Positions 9,760-20,355 are shown, numbered from the stretch's first letter. The stretch is DNA of 61,877 nt from Clostridium sp. Ade.TY (GCF_000498355.1 NZ_AVSV01000034.1:1-61877); one strand, 5' to 3'. The notes: generated from the sequence alone by a model not told the origin. Numbers and translations are program-made.

Positions 9760-11037
9760 ATGCTATCAACCCTACGTAACGCCTGGAAGGTACCTGAATT
9801 AAGAAAGAGATTTTACTGGACAATATTTTTAGTGGCAATCTTTAGGATGGGAAGTCATATTCCTGTTCCTGGGATTAGCGCTGATTATTTGAAAAGTTTA
9901 ACTCAATCAGGTAATTTAATGGGTTTCTATGATTTAATATCAGGAGGAGCCTTCAGTAGATTTAGTATTTTTGCTCTTGGTGTAATGCCATACATCAATG
10001 CATCAATTATAATGCAACTTTTAACAATAGCAATTCCTTCTTTGGAACAACTTCAAAAAGAAGGCGAGGAAGGTAGAAAGAAGATACAAAATGCTACCAG
10101 ATACGTATCTATTGTAATTGCAATAATTCTTGCGTTTGGAATGTATGCTACTATTTCTCAAATGGGAGCAACTATTGGTATGAAAACTGTACAAATGATA
10201 GTAGTCATTTTAGCATTAGTTGTTGGATCTACATTCTGTATGTGGTTAGGAGATCAAATCACTGTTAAAGGTTTCGGAAATGGTGTTTCAATCTTAATCT
10301 TTGTAAATATAGTATCTAGATTACCAATGACACTTAAGTCTATGATGATTTTAGAAAACTCAGGAGAAATAAGTATTGTAGAAATAGCATTATTTATAGT
10401 GTTTGCTTTAGCAGCACTTGCAGGAGTAATATTCTTCTCACTTGCTGAAAGAAGAATTCCTGTGCAATACGCGGGTAAAGCAGTTGGAAATAAGGTTATG
10501 AAGGGACAGTCAACTCATATTCCTTTAAGTATTGTAGGATCAGCTGTAATAGCAATTATATTTGCTATGTCAGTGATGCAATTCTTACCAACAATTGCTG
10601 GATTCTTTCCACAACATGAGTGGGCAAAATGGGTTACTAGTAGTCCTTGGAGTATATTTAATAGTAAAACTTGGATGTATCCAATTGTTTATTCAATATT
10701 AACTATATTCTTTACATGGTTCTATACTCAAGTTACATTTAAGCCAGAAGAAATGTCAGAAAATCTGCATAAATCTGCTGGATTCATACCGGGTATTAGA
10801 CCAGGTGAACCTACAACTTTATATTTTGAAAGTATTCTAAATAGAGTATCTTTCATAGGTGGAATATTTGCAGCACTACTTGCTGTAACACCAATAGTTA
10901 TAAATAACTATACTGCATTCAAAGGAATACAATTTGGGGGAACAGCACTTCTTATTGTAGTGAGTGTTGCTCTAGATTTCACAAGAAAACTAGAATCACA
11001 AATGATAATGAGACACTACAAAGGATTTCTTAAATAA
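9760..11037 (+). CDS. secY: Protein translocase subunit SecY
   Basis: SecY is the channel of the Sec translocon in the cytoplasmic membrane. The 425-aa product has about ten hydrophobic segments. It begins MLSTLRNAWKVPELRKRFYW and has the plug/lateral-gate region near GSHIPVPGI and the cytoplasmic loop GEEGRKKIQNATRY. It is coupled to rplO (GAGGTGAAATAAGA before the ATG). This is the normal end of the spc operon, followed by adk and map. Confidence 0.97.
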   Translation: MLSTLRNAWKVPELRKRFYWTIFLVAIFRMGSHIPVPGISADYLKSLTQSGNLMGFYDLISGGAFSRFSIFALGVMPYINASIIMQLLTIAIPSLEQLQKEGEEGRKKIQNATRYVSIVIAIILAFGMYATISQMGATIGMKTVQMIVVILALVVGSTFCMWLGDQITVKGFGNGVSILIFVNIVSRLPMTLKSMMILENSGEISIVEIALFIVFALAALAGVIFFSLAERRIPVQYAGKAVGNKVMKGQSTHIPLSIVGSAVIAIIFAMSVMQFLPTIAGFFPQHEWAKWVTSSPWSIFNSKTWMYPIVYSILTIFFTWFYTQVTFKPEEMSENLHKSAGFIPGIRPGEPTTLYFESILNRVSFIGGIFAALLAVTPIVINNYTAFKGIQFGGTALLIVVSVALDFTRKLESQMIMRHYKGFLK

Positions 11038-11061
11038 GATTAAATAATGGAGATGATGCCC

Positions 11062-11712
11062 GTGAAAATTATTTTACTAGGTCCTCCTGGAGCAGGAAAA
11101 GGAACACAGGCAAAATCAATTAGTAATAGATATTCAATTCCACACATTTCAACAGGAGATATTTTTAGAAAAAATATTTCAGAAAATACTCCTTTAGGAA
11201 TTGAAGCTAAAAAATATATGGATAACGGACAATTAGTACCGGATTCAGTAACTATAGATATGGTTAAAGATAGACTTCAAGAAGAAGACTGTAAAAATGG
11301 ATACCTATTAGATGGTTTTCCAAGAACAGTTGCTCAAGCTGAAGCTCTACAAGAATTCTTAGATAGTAGAAACGAGGGATTGGATACAGCGCTATGTATT
11401 GAAGTTCCAAGTGAATTTATACTAGAAAGAATGACTGGAAGAAGAGTATGCCCAGCATGCGGAGCAAGTTATCACGTAAAATTCAATCCACCAGCGATTG
11501 AAGGAAAATGTGATCTTTGTGGTAGTGATATAGTACAAAGAAAAGATGATACAGAAGAAACTGTAAAAGAAAGACTTGACGTATACGAAAAGCAAACTCA
11601 ACCACTAATTGATTTTTACAGAGAAAAGAATTTACTTTCAACAGTTGATGGAACAAAAGCTATTAACGAAGTATTTGAAAGTATCTGCGAAATCTTAGGG
11701 AGCGCTAAATAA
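11062..11712 (+). CDS. adk: Adenylate kinase
   Basis: Adk catalyses ATP + AMP to 2 ADP. The 216-aa product has the P-loop GPPGAGKGT at residues 7-15, the AMP-binding LLDGFPRT segment, and a long LID with four cysteines (CPAC and CDLC, about residues 130-153), the zinc-binding form found in many Gram-positives. I chose GTG 11062 because the family starts [10 protein letters not shown] and a GGAG lies nine bases upstream. An upstream ATG at 11047 would add five residues. Confidence 0.95.
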   Translation: MKIILLGPPGAGKGTQAKSISNRYSIPHISTGDIFRKNISENTPLGIEAKKYMDNGQLVPDSVTIDMVKDRLQEEDCKNGYLLDGFPRTVAQAEALQEFLDSRNEGLDTALCIEVPSEFILERMTGRRVCPACGASYHVKFNPPAIEGKCDLCGSDIVQRKDDTEETVKERLDVYEKQTQPLIDFYREKNLLSTVDGTKAINEVFESICEILGSAK

Positions 11713-11714
11713 TA

Positions 11715-12464
11715 ATGATTCAAATCAAAGATGATTTAGCACTTAACCTGATGAGAAAAGCAGGAAATATAGTAGGAGAAACACTTCTATTATTAGAAAA
11801 AAATATTAAACCAGGTATAAGTACTAAAGAATTGGACACAATAGCAGAAAAGTTCATAATTGAGCAAGGAGCTGTACCATCTTTCAAAGGATTATATGGT
11901 TTCCCAGCAACATTGTGTATTTCTGTTAATGACCAAGTAGTTCATGGTATACCAGGAGGCTACACGTTAAGAGATGGCGATATAGTCAGTATTGATTGTG
12001 GAGCTTGCATTAATGGATATCATGGCGATGCAGCAAGAACTTTTCCAGTAGGAAATGTTTCAGAAAGTGCAAAAAAGCTTATACAAGTTACAAGAGATTG
12101 TTTCTTTGAGGGAATTAAATTCGCTCAAATTGGAAATAGATTATCAGATATATCGCATGAAATACAAAGTTATGTTGAAGCAAATGGATTTTCAGTTGTG
12201 AAGAACTTTGTAGGACACGGGATAGGCAGAGATCTACATGAAGATCCTGAAGTACCAAATTTCGGTAGACCAGGTAGAGGTCCAATACTTACAAAGGGCA
12301 TGGTTTTAGCTATAGAACCAATGGTTAATGAAGGATCCTTTAGAGTAAGAACTTTAAAAGATAATTGGACGGTTGTAACAAGTGATGGAAAACTGTCAGC
12401 ACATTACGAAAATACAGTTGCAATTTTACCAGATGGTCCCGAAATATTAACACTAGTTAAATAA
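11715..12464 (+). CDS. map: Type I methionine aminopeptidase
   Basis: It removes the initiator methionine from nascent proteins. The 249-aa product has the pita-bread fold signatures: the metal ligands in SIDCGACINGYHGDAARTF, the histidine in VGHGIGRDLHEDP, and the glutamates in AIEPMVN and HYENTVAI. It begins two bases after the adk stop and is probably coupled to it. Confidence 0.96.
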   Translation: MIQIKDDLALNLMRKAGNIVGETLLLLEKNIKPGISTKELDTIAEKFIIEQGAVPSFKGLYGFPATLCISVNDQVVHGIPGGYTLRDGDIVSIDCGACINGYHGDAARTFPVGNVSESAKKLIQVTRDCFFEGIKFAQIGNRLSDISHEIQSYVEANGFSVVKNFVGHGIGRDLHEDPEVPNFGRPGRGPILTKGMVLAIEPMVNEGSFRVRTLKDNWTVVTSDGKLSAHYENTVAILPDGPEILTLVK

Positions 12465-12538
12465 AGTGTTGCTTAGTTATAAATTTGCTTAAGTTATTGA
12501 AGCGATTTATTACTAAGGTAATCATCGAGGTGAAAAAT

Positions 12539-12820
12539 TTGCAAAACAATGACTTGATTGGGAAAGTAGTACTTTCTTTAGCTGGTAGAGATAAAAATCA
12601 TTTATATGTAATAACGGATGTAATTGATGATAAGTTTGTGTTATTATCTAATGGTGATACAAAAACAATCAATGAACCTAAGAAAAAACGGGTTAAGCAT
12701 TTGAAAGTTTTAGAAAATATAGATGAAGAAATAAAATCAGCCATTGTCAGCGAAAGAAAAGATACTGACTTAAAAATTAAGAGATTTTTAAAATTAAAAG
12801 GCATTGTTAAGGAGGGTTGA
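12539..12820 (+). CDS. KOW-domain RNA-binding protein (L14e/L6e-like)
   Basis: This is a small protein of about 93 aa whose N-terminal part ([20 protein letters not shown]) matches the KOW/L14e-like RNA-binding proteins that clostridia encode between map and infA. Its role is unknown, and a ribosome- or RNA-associated job is inferred from location. Start choice is uncertain. TTG 12539 has CGAGGTG six bases upstream, GTG 12530 is also possible, and the frame stays open to 12485. The C-terminal half is lysine-rich and probably helical. Confidence 0.75.
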   Translation: MQNNDLIGKVVLSLAGRDKNHLYVITDVIDDKFVLLSNGDTKTINEPKKKRVKHLKVLENIDEEIKSAIVSERKDTDLKIKRFLKLKGIVKEG

Positions 12821-12827
12821 TTACCTT

Positions 12828-13200
<373 letters not shown>

Positions 13201-13248
13201 TATAAATAAATATTAGACAAAAAATACAAATTAGGTATTTAAAATTTA

Positions 13249-13277
13249 TTGACTTTTTTGTCAAAGTCAAATATCAT
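13249..13277 (+). promoter_or_regulatory. Probable alpha-operon promoter
   Basis: TTGACT (13249-13254) and TATCAT (13272-13277) are spaced by 17 bases, giving a start near 13284. It lies in the 234-nt gap between rpmJ and rpsM, so the alpha operon can be transcribed separately from S10-spc. The -10 hexamer is imperfect. No clear terminator separates it from rpmJ, so read-through is likely. Confidence 0.55.
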
Positions 13278-13283
13278 TATATA

Positions 13284-13434
13284 GGCATTTAATTAAATAA
13301 TTAGATTTTAGGAGCGGCTGATAATAGAGAAAAATTTCTCTATTACCTAAAATTTTATTATATATATATTCATATCTTCGATTTGAAGATAATAAACTTT
13401 TAGGCATTTCAATTACCAGGAGGTGTAAATTTTA
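13284..13434 (+). promoter_or_regulatory. Structured leader of the alpha operon
   Basis: The leader can form a two-tier hairpin. ATTTTAGG (13305-13312) pairs with CCTAAAAT (13346-13353), enclosing AATAGAGA (13323-13330) with TCTCTATT (13337-13344). A second stem is TATCTTC (13373-13379) with GAAGATA (13385-13391). The sequence TAGGCATTT occurs twice, near 13282 and 13402. In E. coli S4 represses the alpha operon by binding the rpsM leader. Whether S4 binds this unrelated-looking leader is inference. Confidence 0.5.
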
Positions 13435-13800
13435 ATGGCAAGAATAGCAGGTATAGACCTACCAAGAGAAAAAAGAGTTGAAATAGGTTTAACTTATATT
13501 TATGGAATAGGATTATCTACTTCTCATAAGATATTAGCAGCTACAGGAATAAATCCAGATACAAGAGTTAAGGATTTAACTGAAGACGAAGTTAATGCTT
13601 TAAGAACTTACATTAAGGATCTTACTATCGAAGGAGACTTAAGAAGAGAAGTGGCTTTAAACATCAAGAGATTAGTAGAAATCGGATGTTATAGAGGAAT
13701 TAGACATAGAAAAGGTCTTCCAGTAAGAGGACAAAAAACTAAGACTAATGCAAGAACTAGAAAAGGTCCAAAGAAGACTATCGCAAACAAAAAGAAATAG
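13435..13800 (+). CDS. rpsM: 30S ribosomal protein S13
   Basis: S13 is at the top of the small-subunit head and contacts the P-site tRNA. The 121-aa product starts [20 protein letters not shown] and ends with the basic tail [25 protein letters not shown] precedes the ATG. It is the first gene of the alpha operon. Confidence 0.97.
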   Translation: MARIAGIDLPREKRVEIGLTYIYGIGLSTSHKILAATGINPDTRVKDLTEDEVNALRTYIKDLTIEGDLRREVALNIKRLVEIGCYRGIRHRKGLPVRGQKTKTNARTRKGPKKTIANKKK

Positions 13801-13815
13801 TTAGGAGGGAAAGCA

Positions 13816-14205
13816 ATGGCAAAGGTTAAAAAAACTAGAAGAAAAAAAGATAGAAAAAATGTTGAACATGGTGCAGCACACATCAAGTCAACTTTCAACA
13901 ATTCAATAGTTACTTTAACAGACGCTCAAGGAAATGCGTTATCATGGTCAAGTGCTGGAGCTCTAGGTTTCAGAGGATCAAGAAAAAGCACTCCATTTGC
14001 AGCTCAAATGGCAGCAGAAACTGCAGCTAATGCAGCAATGGAACACGGTTTAAAGAGCGTTGAAGTATATGTAAAAGGACCTGGTGCTGGAAGAGAAGCA
14101 GCTATCAGATCATTACAAGCAGCAGGATTAGAGGTAACTTTAATAAAAGACGTTACTCCAATCCCACACAACGGATGTAGACCACCAAAAAGAAGAAGAG
14201 TCTAG
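13816..14205 (+). CDS. rpsK: 30S ribosomal protein S11
   Basis: S11 lies in the platform near the mRNA exit. The 129-aa product contains [20 protein letters not shown] and the C-terminal [20 protein letters not shown], typical of the family. The ATG follows TTAGGAGGG, only 15 nt after rpsM. Confidence 0.97.
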   Translation: MAKVKKTRRKKDRKNVEHGAAHIKSTFNNSIVTLTDAQGNALSWSSAGALGFRGSRKSTPFAAQMAAETAANAAMEHGLKSVEVYVKGPGAGREAAIRSLQAAGLEVTLIKDVTPIPHNGCRPPKRRRV

Positions 14206-14233
14206 TATTTGATTCATACAGGAGGTGTAATTA

Positions 14234-14854
14234 ATGGCAAGATATACTGGAGCTACATGTAGATTATGTAGAAGAGAAGGCATGAAATTATTCCTTAAAG
14301 GGGATAGATGTTATACAGATAAATGTGCTTTCACAAGAAGAAGTTATGCACCAGGACAACACGGAGCAGCTAGAAAGAAATTATCTAACTACGGTGTACA
14401 ACTTAGAGAAAAGCAAAAAGCTAGAAGAATATACGGAGTGTTAGAAGGTCAATTCAGATCATACTATGAAAAGGCTGAACACATGAAGGGTATCACTGGT
14501 GAAAACTTATTAATGTTATTAGAATTAAGATTAGATAACGTTGTTTATAGATTAGGATACGGTGCTTCAAGAAAAGAAGCAAGACAATTAGTTAACCACG
14601 GACATTTCTTAGTAAATGGTAAGAGAGTTGACATTCCTTCATACAGAGTATCAGTTAACGATGTAATAACTGTTGCTGAGAAGAGCAGAGGAAGCGAAAA
14701 GTTCAAGACTTTCGTTGAAAATCCAAAGACTTTACCAAAATGGTTAGAAGCTAACGTTGAAAACTACGAAGGCAAAGTAGTTGCTGAACCAACAAGAGAA
14801 GATATTGACGTACCAGTTAATGAAACTCTTATCGTTGAGTTATACAGCAAATAA
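14234..14854 (+). CDS. rpsD: 30S ribosomal protein S4, zinc-binding type
   Basis: S4 initiates 30S assembly and represses the alpha operon in E. coli. The 206-aa product has a zinc-finger N-terminus with Cys9, Cys12, Cys26 and Cys31, and an S4 RNA-binding domain ([20 protein letters not shown]). Location inside the alpha operon differs from Bacillus, where rpsD is a separate autoregulated gene. AGGAGGTG precedes the ATG. Confidence 0.97.
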   Translation: MARYTGATCRLCRREGMKLFLKGDRCYTDKCAFTRRSYAPGQHGAARKKLSNYGVQLREKQKARRIYGVLEGQFRSYYEKAEHMKGITGENLLMLLELRLDNVVYRLGYGASRKEARQLVNHGHFLVNGKRVDIPSYRVSVNDVITVAEKSRGSEKFKTFVENPKTLPKWLEANVENYEGKVVAEPTREDIDVPVNETLIVELYSK

Positions 14855-14860
14855 TTGTAG

Positions 14861-14893
14861 TATTTGTTAGAGCAAATAAACTTATAACAAATA
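14861..14893 (+). other. Hairpin between rpsD and rpoA
   Basis: TATTTGTTA (14861-14869) pairs with TAACAAATA (14885-14893). No T-run follows. It lies in the 94-nt spacer before rpoA, unusually long for this block. It may be a processing site or part of a local translational control element, and the function is unknown. Confidence 0.4.
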
Positions 14894-14948
14894 TAGAATC
14901 AGTTGCCCTCAGAATAAGGTTGCCATTTTAAAAATAAGGAGGGTTCGT

Positions 14949-15896
14949 ATGTTAGAAATCGAAAAGCCAATAATTGAATGTGTAGAGGCAAATGAAGACG
15001 GTACTTATGGTAAGTACGTTGTTGAGCCATTAGAAAGAGGATATGGTATTACATTAGGAAATGCCCTAAGAAGAATATTATTATCATCATTACCTGGAGT
15101 TGCAACTACTTCAGTTAAAATTGATGGTGTACTTCACGAGTTTTCTACAATACAAGGAGTTAAAGAAGATGTTACAGAAATAATTCTTAACATTAAAGCT
15201 TTAGCTTTAAGAATGAATGGTGAAGGTCCAAAGACTATATATATAGACGCAAAAGGACCTGGTGTTGTTACAGGAGCAGATATAAAGACTGACGGAGATG
15301 TTGAAGTTGTTAATAAAGATTTACATATAGCAACTTTAGATAACGACGGAAGACTTTATATGGAGTTAACTGTAAATAGAGGTAGAGGATACGTTACTCA
15401 AAATAAAAATAAGAGTGAAGACCTACCAATATCAGCAATAGCTGTTGATTCAATATATACACCAGTTAAGAGAGTTAACTTTAAAGTTGAAAATACTAGA
15501 GTTGGTCAAATTACTGACTACGATAAGTTAACACTTGAAATTTGGACTAATGGAACTATCAAGATTGATGAAGCTATAAGCTTATCAGCAAAAATCTTAA
15601 TAGAACATTTTAAATTATTCATGTCATTAACAGATGAGACTAATGATGTTGAAATTATGATAGAAAAAGAAGAAGATAAAAAGGAAAAAGTACTAGAGAT
15701 GACTGTAGAAGAGCTTGACTTATCAGTTAGATCATATAACTGTTTAAAGAGAGCTGGTATTAATACAGTTCAAGAACTTGCTAACAGATCAATGGATGAT
15801 ATGATGAAAGTAAGAAATCTAGGAAAGAAATCCTTAGAAGAAGTTGAAAAGAAGCTTAAAGAGTTAGGCTTAAGCTTAAAGCTAGGCGACGAGTAA
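14949..15896 (+). CDS. rpoA: RNA polymerase alpha subunit
   Basis: RpoA dimerises to nucleate RNA polymerase and its C-terminal domain contacts UP elements and activators. The 315-aa product has the N-terminal domain with [20 protein letters not shown], a short acidic linker (about residues 235-250), and the C-terminal domain with [25 protein letters not shown] precedes the ATG. Confidence 0.97.
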   Translation: MLEIEKPIIECVEANEDGTYGKYVVEPLERGYGITLGNALRRILLSSLPGVATTSVKIDGVLHEFSTIQGVKEDVTEIILNIKALALRMNGEGPKTIYIDAKGPGVVTGADIKTDGDVEVVNKDLHIATLDNDGRLYMELTVNRGRGYVTQNKNKSEDLPISAIAVDSIYTPVKRVNFKVENTRVGQITDYDKLTLEIWTNGTIKIDEAISLSAKILIEHFKLFMSLTDETNDVEIMIEKEEDKKEKVLEMTVEELDLSVRSYNCLKRAGINTVQELANRSMDDMMKVRNLGKKSLEEVEKKLKELGLSLKLGDE

Positions 15897-15908
15897 GGAG
15901 GTAAATCC

Positions 15909-16250
15909 ATGGCAGTTAATCGTAAGTTAGGTCTTTCATCAGACCAAAGAAGAGCTATGCTAAGAAACTTAGTTACTAGTTTTTTAAAGCATGGTAAGAT
16001 TGAAACAACTGAAACTAGAGCAAAAGAAACTAGAAGTTTAGCTGAAAAAATGATCACTCTTGCTAAAAGAGGAGATCTTCACGCTAGAAGACAAGTATTA
16101 GCTTTTGTTCAAGAAGAAGCTGTAGTACAACATTTATTTGATAATATAGCTCCACAATACACTGAAAGAAACGGTGGATATACAAGAATGTATAAAAAAG
16201 GTCCTAGAAGAGGAGACGGAGCAGAAATGGTTATACTTGAATTAGTTTAA
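15909..16250 (+). CDS. rplQ: 50S ribosomal protein L17
   Basis: L17 sits near the tunnel exit. The 113-aa product starts [20 protein letters not shown] and ends [19 protein letters not shown], normal for the family. The ribosome site overlaps the rpoA stop (TAAGGAGG). It is the last gene before a terminator. Confidence 0.97.
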   Translation: MAVNRKLGLSSDQRRAMLRNLVTSFLKHGKIETTETRAKETRSLAEKMITLAKRGDLHARRQVLAFVQEEAVVQHLFDNIAPQYTERNGGYTRMYKKGPRRGDGAEMVILELV

Positions 16251-16260
16251 TCATTTTGAT

Positions 16261-16295
16261 GGGGATTAAGATATAATCTTAGTCCCCGTTTTGTT
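16261..16295 (+). terminator. Terminator of the alpha operon
   Basis: GGGGATTAAGAT (16261-16272) pairs with ATCTTAGTCCCC (16276-16287), allowing one T-G pair, followed by GTTTTGTT. This ends the ribosomal block before the ECF transporter genes. Confidence 0.8.
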
Positions 16296-16349
16296 ATATA
16301 AAAAAGTAAATTATATAGAAGCGTAATGGTTTAAATATTCTGAATACAG

Positions 16350-16377
16350 TTGAAAGTTGAAATTTATGGTATATAAT
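16350..16377 (+). promoter_or_regulatory. Promoter of ecfA1-ecfA2-ecfT-truA
   Basis: TTGAAA (16350-16355) and TATAAT (16372-16377) are spaced by 16 bases. A second TTGAAA at 16357 would be too close. The promoter lies inside a 9-bp inverted repeat (AAGCGTAAT 16319-16327 and ATTACGCTT 16402-16410), which may be an operator or chance. Confidence 0.6.
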
Positions 16378-16472
16378 ATTCTTAAGTGTATATACAGTAG
16401 AATTACGCTTGTATATAGTATATTATTTAAATAGCGAATTAAAATCTTTAAGATAATTTTATGGAGGACCAA

Positions 16473-17318
16473 ATGAGTCAAGAAATGATAAAATGTGAGA
16501 ATTTAGTTTTTAAATATACATCACATGAAGAGGGTATTGAAAAGTATGCTATTAATGGAGTTGATTTGACAGTTAAAAAGGGTGAATTTTTAGTTGTATT
16601 AGGACATAATGGTTCAGGCAAGTCAACACTTGCTAAACATATGAATGCTCTTTTATTACCTACAAATGGTGTTATATATGTTGATGGAATTAATACAAAG
16701 GATGAAGATAAAGTATGGGATGTTAGAGCTAAGGCTGGTATGGTATTTCAAAATCCAGATAATCAAATGGTAGCGACAATAGTTGAAGAAGATGTTGCTT
16801 TTGGCCCAGAAAATTTAGGAGTTGATCCTAAAGAAATAAGAAAGCGTGTTGACGAAAGCTTAGAAAAAGTAGGAATGAGTGAATATAAAAGGCATGCTCC
16901 ACATCTTTTATCAGGTGGTCAAAAACAAAGAGTGGCTATAGCAGGTATATTAGCTATGCAACCAGAATGCATAATATTTGATGAACCAACAGCAATGCTT
17001 GATCCATCAGGAAGAAAAGAAGTTATAAATAATATAAAAGAGATAAACAAAGAGTATGGTATTACGATAGTTCTAATAACTCACTATATGGATGAAGCAG
17101 CAGAAGCTGATAGGATAGTAGTTATGGATGATGGAAAGCTTATTATGGGTGGAACTCCAAAAGAAGTATTTTCTCAAGTAGAGCTTATGAAGAAAATTGG
17201 ATTAGATGTGCCACAAGTAACAGAATTAAGTTATGAATTATCAAAAGAAGGTATAGATTTAGATAGTAAAATAATAAATGTAGATGAGATGGTGGATGCG
17301 TTATGTCAATTAAAATAG
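16473..17318 (+). CDS. ecfA1: Energy-coupling factor transporter ATPase EcfA1
   Basis: This is one of two ATPases that power the shared ECF module for vitamin and metal uptake with interchangeable S subunits. The 281-aa product has Walker A (GHNGSGKST), the ABC signature LLSGGQKQR and Walker B (CIIFDEPTA). I start at ATG 16473, five bases after TGGAGG. An ATG at 16461 overlaps that site. It overlaps ecfA2 by 16 nt. No S subunit is encoded here, as expected for a shared module. Confidence 0.94.
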   Translation: MSQEMIKCENLVFKYTSHEEGIEKYAINGVDLTVKKGEFLVVLGHNGSGKSTLAKHMNALLLPTNGVIYVDGINTKDEDKVWDVRAKAGMVFQNPDNQMVATIVEEDVAFGPENLGVDPKEIRKRVDESLEKVGMSEYKRHAPHLLSGGQKQRVAIAGILAMQPECIIFDEPTAMLDPSGRKEVINNIKEINKEYGITIVLITHYMDEAAEADRIVVMDDGKLIMGGTPKEVFSQVELMKKIGLDVPQVTELSYELSKEGIDLDSKIINVDEMVDALCQLK

Positions 17319-18178
17319 AGAATTTAACACATGTATATATGCAAAATGGACCTTTTGAGAAAAAAGCGTTAGATGATGTTAATATAGATATTAAAGATGG
17401 TGAATTTGTTGCATTAATAGGTCATACTGGTTCAGGAAAATCAACATTAATACAACATATGAATGGGCTATTAGAAGCAACTTCAGGTAGGATTATTGTT
17501 GATGGTGAAGATATAACAGCAGAAGGTGTTAAGCTTTCAGATGTTAGAAAAAAAGTTGGATTAGTTTTTCAATATCCGGAATATCAGTTATTTGAAGAGA
17601 CTATTGAGAAAGATATATCATATGGTCCAACAAATTTAGGATTAGATAAAGAAGAAATACATAGACGTGTAGTAAAAGCAATGGAAATGGTTGGACTTGA
17701 TTATGAGTTTTATAAAGATAAATCTCCATTTGATTTAAGTGGAGGTCAAAAAAGAAGAGTAGCTATAGCAGGGGTTATTGCTATGGAACCTAAAACTCTA
17801 ATTTTGGATGAGCCTACAGCTGGACTTGATCCAAAAGGAAGAGACGATATATTAGAGCAAATAAAGATTCTTCATGAGAAATATAATATGACAATAATAC
17901 TTGTAAGTCATAGTATGGAAGATGTAGCAAAGATAGCAGAAAAAGTAATAGTTATGAATAAAGGAAAAGTAGCACTTAAAGGTACTCCTTCAGAGGTGTT
18001 TAAAGAAGTTGATACACTAGAAAAAATAGGACTTGGTGTTCCACAAGTTACTTATCTTATGAGAGAGCTTAGAAATAAAGGATTTGATGTAAGTGATGAA
18101 GTGTATACAATCGAACAATGTAAAAAAGAGTTATTAAGAATATTTAAAAACAAGAAAAATAGTGAAGGAGTGAAATAG
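17303..18178 (+). CDS. ecfA2: Energy-coupling factor transporter ATPase EcfA2
   Basis: This is the second ATPase of the ECF module, paired with EcfA1. The 291-aa product has Walker A (GHTGSGKST), the signature DLSGGQKRR and Walker B ([10 protein letters not shown]). Its start lies inside the end of ecfA1. Its stop adjoins the GTG start of ecfT, so all three are translationally linked. Confidence 0.94.
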   Translation: MSIKIENLTHVYMQNGPFEKKALDDVNIDIKDGEFVALIGHTGSGKSTLIQHMNGLLEATSGRIIVDGEDITAEGVKLSDVRKKVGLVFQYPEYQLFEETIEKDISYGPTNLGLDKEEIHRRVVKAMEMVGLDYEFYKDKSPFDLSGGQKRRVAIAGVIAMEPKTLILDEPTAGLDPKGRDDILEQIKILHEKYNMTIILVSHSMEDVAKIAEKVIVMNKGKVALKGTPSEVFKEVDTLEKIGLGVPQVTYLMRELRNKGFDVSDEVYTIEQCKKELLRIFKNKKNSEGVK

Positions 18179-18979
18179 GTGATAAAAGATATAACTATAG
18201 GGCAATATGTACCTGGAGAATCATTTACGCATAAATTAGACCCTAGAACAAAGATATTGATATCATTACTATTCATAGTATCTTTGTTTATAATAGATAA
18301 ATTTGTAGGTTATATTTTTGTTGTAGCTTTTATTGCAGCAGTAATTATAAATTCAAAGGTACCACCAAAATTTATATTAAAAGGGTTAAAACCTATCATA
18401 TTTTTAGTAGCGTTTACGTCAATATTAAATATATTTATGATAAGGGGAAGTGAAGATACTTTATTATTCCATTTTGGATTTTTAAGAGTTTATACAGAAG
18501 GAATTAGAACGGCTATATTTATGGCCCTTAGATTAATATTCTTAGTTGTTGGAACATCACTTCTTACTTTAACAACATCACCTATAGAGTTAACAGATGG
18601 TATAGAAAGACTTCTTAGACCTATAGGAAAGGAATTAGCACATGAATTAGCTATGATGATGACTATAGCTTTAAGATTTATACCAACATTAATGGATGAA
18701 ACAGATAAAATAATGAAAGCGCAAAAAGCTAGAGGTGCAGATTTTGAATCAGGTGGAGTAATTCAAAAAGCAAAAAGTTTAATTCCGCTATTAGTTCCTT
18801 TATTTATTAGTTCTTTTAGAAGAGCTGATGAACTTGCTATGGCTATGGAAGCAAGATGTTATAGAGGTGGCTCAGGAAGAACAAGAATGAAACAATTAAA
18901 ATTTACAAAAAATGATGCTATAGCTTGGGTGATATTTGGTATTTTATTTGTAATTAGTATAGTTATTAGGATTTACTAG
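18179..18979 (+). CDS. ecfT: Energy-coupling factor transmembrane protein EcfT
   Basis: EcfT is the membrane scaffold that couples ATP hydrolysis to S-subunit toppling. The 266-aa product starts at GTG after AGGAGTG. It has several hydrophobic helices and two coupling-helix motifs containing Ala-Arg-Gly (KARGADF) and EARCYRGG. It completes an ecfA1-ecfA2-ecfT operon of the kind commonly found next to truA and rplM in Firmicutes. Confidence 0.93.
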   Translation: MIKDITIGQYVPGESFTHKLDPRTKILISLLFIVSLFIIDKFVGYIFVVAFIAAVIINSKVPPKFILKGLKPIIFLVAFTSILNIFMIRGSEDTLLFHFGFLRVYTEGIRTAIFMALRLIFLVVGTSLLTLTTSPIELTDGIERLLRPIGKELAHELAMMMTIALRFIPTLMDETDKIMKAQKARGADFESGGVIQKAKSLIPLLVPLFISSFRRADELAMAMEARCYRGGSGRTRMKQLKFTKNDAIAWVIFGILFVISIVIRIY

Positions 18980-18995
18980 TAAAGGTGATTTAAAA

Positions 18996-19733
18996 ATGAA
19001 AAATATAAAACTTACAATTGAATATGATGGAACAAATTATTTTGGTTGGCAGAAACAAAAGAGTAATAGTAAAACTATTCAAGAGACAATAGAAAAAGCT
19101 ATACAAAAAATTGTTAAAAATGAAGTTTCATTAACTGGAAGTTCTAGAACTGACTCAGGGGTACATGCAAAAGGAATGGTTGCTAATTTTTTTACTGATA
19201 GTAGAGTACCAGCTGAGAAGTTTAGGGAAGCTATAAATACAAAACTTCCTGATGATATTGCAATAATAAAATCAGAAGAGGTTAATGAAGAATTTCATTC
19301 AAGATATGATAGTAAAGGAAAAACATATTGTTATACTATTATAAATAGATTAGAGAAAGTTTCTTTATATAGAAATTATTCTTATCATGTAAGAGAAGAA
19401 TTAGATATAGATGAAATGAAAAAGGCTTGTAATTACTTTATAGGTAAACATGATTTTAGTGCTTTTAAGAGTAGTGGAAGTTCTGTAAAAACATCTGTTA
19501 GAACTATTAAGGATTTACATATAGAAAATAATAATGAATTAATAAAAATATATGTAACTGCTGATGGATTTTTATATAATATGGTAAGAATAATAGTAGG
19601 AACTTTAATTGAAGTTGGAAGAGGAAAAATAGCTTCAGATGAGATAAAATCAATAATAGAAGATGGAAAAAGGGAGCGTTCTGGCTTTTGTGTTCCGGCA
19701 AATGGGCTTCTTTTAGAAAAAGTTTATTATTAA
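18996..19733 (+). CDS. truA: tRNA pseudouridine(38-40) synthase
   Basis: TruA converts uridines 38-40 of the tRNA anticodon stem to pseudouridine. The 245-aa product begins with the typical [14 protein letters not shown] segment and has the catalytic aspartate in [12 protein letters not shown] at about residue 53. AAAGGTGAT precedes the ATG. It lies 16 nt after ecfT, so it is probably in the same operon. Confidence 0.95.
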   Translation: MKNIKLTIEYDGTNYFGWQKQKSNSKTIQETIEKAIQKIVKNEVSLTGSSRTDSGVHAKGMVANFFTDSRVPAEKFREAINTKLPDDIAIIKSEEVNEEFHSRYDSKGKTYCYTIINRLEKVSLYRNYSYHVREELDIDEMKKACNYFIGKHDFSAFKSSGSSVKTSVRTIKDLHIENNNELIKIYVTADGFLYNMVRIIVGTLIEVGRGKIASDEIKSIIEDGKRERSGFCVPANGLLLEKVYY

Positions 19734-19755
19734 TGAAAAAAAATAAATAAATACA

Positions 19756-19784
19756 TTGACACGCCCGTGAGCGTGTATTATAAT
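19756..19784 (+). promoter_or_regulatory. Consensus rplM promoter with a palindromic spacer
   Basis: TTGACA (19756-19761) and TATAAT (19779-19784) are both perfect and 17 bases apart. The spacer contains a GC-rich inverted repeat, ACACGC (19759-19764) and GCGTGT (19771-19776), which is striking in DNA this AT-rich. Such a palindrome inside a core promoter could be an operator. No known factor is recognised. Confidence 0.88.
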
Positions 19785-19789
19785 AGTGT

Positions 19790-19892
19790 ATGTTTGTTAG
19801 AATATTTATGTATATAAGATCCGGATAAAGAGATCTTAACATAAATGCAATATTACATATTGCTAATCGTAAGTTCAAGGAGGGAAACATAG
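19790..19892 (+). promoter_or_regulatory. L13-leader-like RNA upstream of rplM
   Basis: ATTTATGT (19804-19811) pairs perfectly with ACATAAAT (19839-19846), and inside it AAGATC (19816-19821) pairs with GATCTT (19832-19837) around CGGATAAAGA. A conserved L13 leader motif is known upstream of rplM in Firmicutes and is thought to mediate L13 autoregulation. I recognise the arrangement but could not run a covariance search. Confidence 0.65.
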
Positions 19893-20327
19893 ATGAAATC
19901 ATACATTGCAAAAGCACAAGAAGTTGAAAGAAAATGGTATGTTGTCGATGCTGCTGGTAAGCCACTAGGAAGAGTTGCTAGCCAAGTTGCTTCAATCTTA
20001 AGAGGAAAAAATAAGCCAACATTTACACCAAATGTTGACTGCGGAGATTTCGTTATCGTAATCAATGCTGAGAAAGTTGTTTTAACTGGTAAGAAGTTAG
20101 ATCAAAAAATGATGAGAAAGCACAGCTTATACGTTGGTGGATTAAAAGAAATCCCATACAGAGAAGTTCTTGACAAGAAACCTGAGTTCGCTTTCGAAGA
20201 AGCAGTTAGAAGAATGCTTCCAAGCGGAGTTTTAGGAAGAAAAATGTTAAAGAAATTAAATGTATACAGAGGCGAAGAGCATAACCATCAAGCTCAAAAA
20301 CCAGAAGTATTAGAATTAAGATACTAA
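19893..20327 (+). CDS. rplM: 50S ribosomal protein L13
   Basis: L13 is an early assembly protein of the large subunit. The 144-aa product starts [20 protein letters not shown] and contains [20 protein letters not shown] and [28 protein letters not shown] precedes the ATG. It is probably controlled by the leader just upstream and is cotranscribed with rpsI. Confidence 0.97.
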   Translation: MKSYIAKAQEVERKWYVVDAAGKPLGRVASQVASILRGKNKPTFTPNVDCGDFVIVINAEKVVLTGKKLDQKMMRKHSLYVGGLKEIPYREVLDKKPEFAFEEAVRRMLPSGVLGRKMLKKLNVYRGEEHNHQAQKPEVLELRY

Positions 20328-20355
20328 TAACGGAAACTCGGGAGGAGGATTTAAA

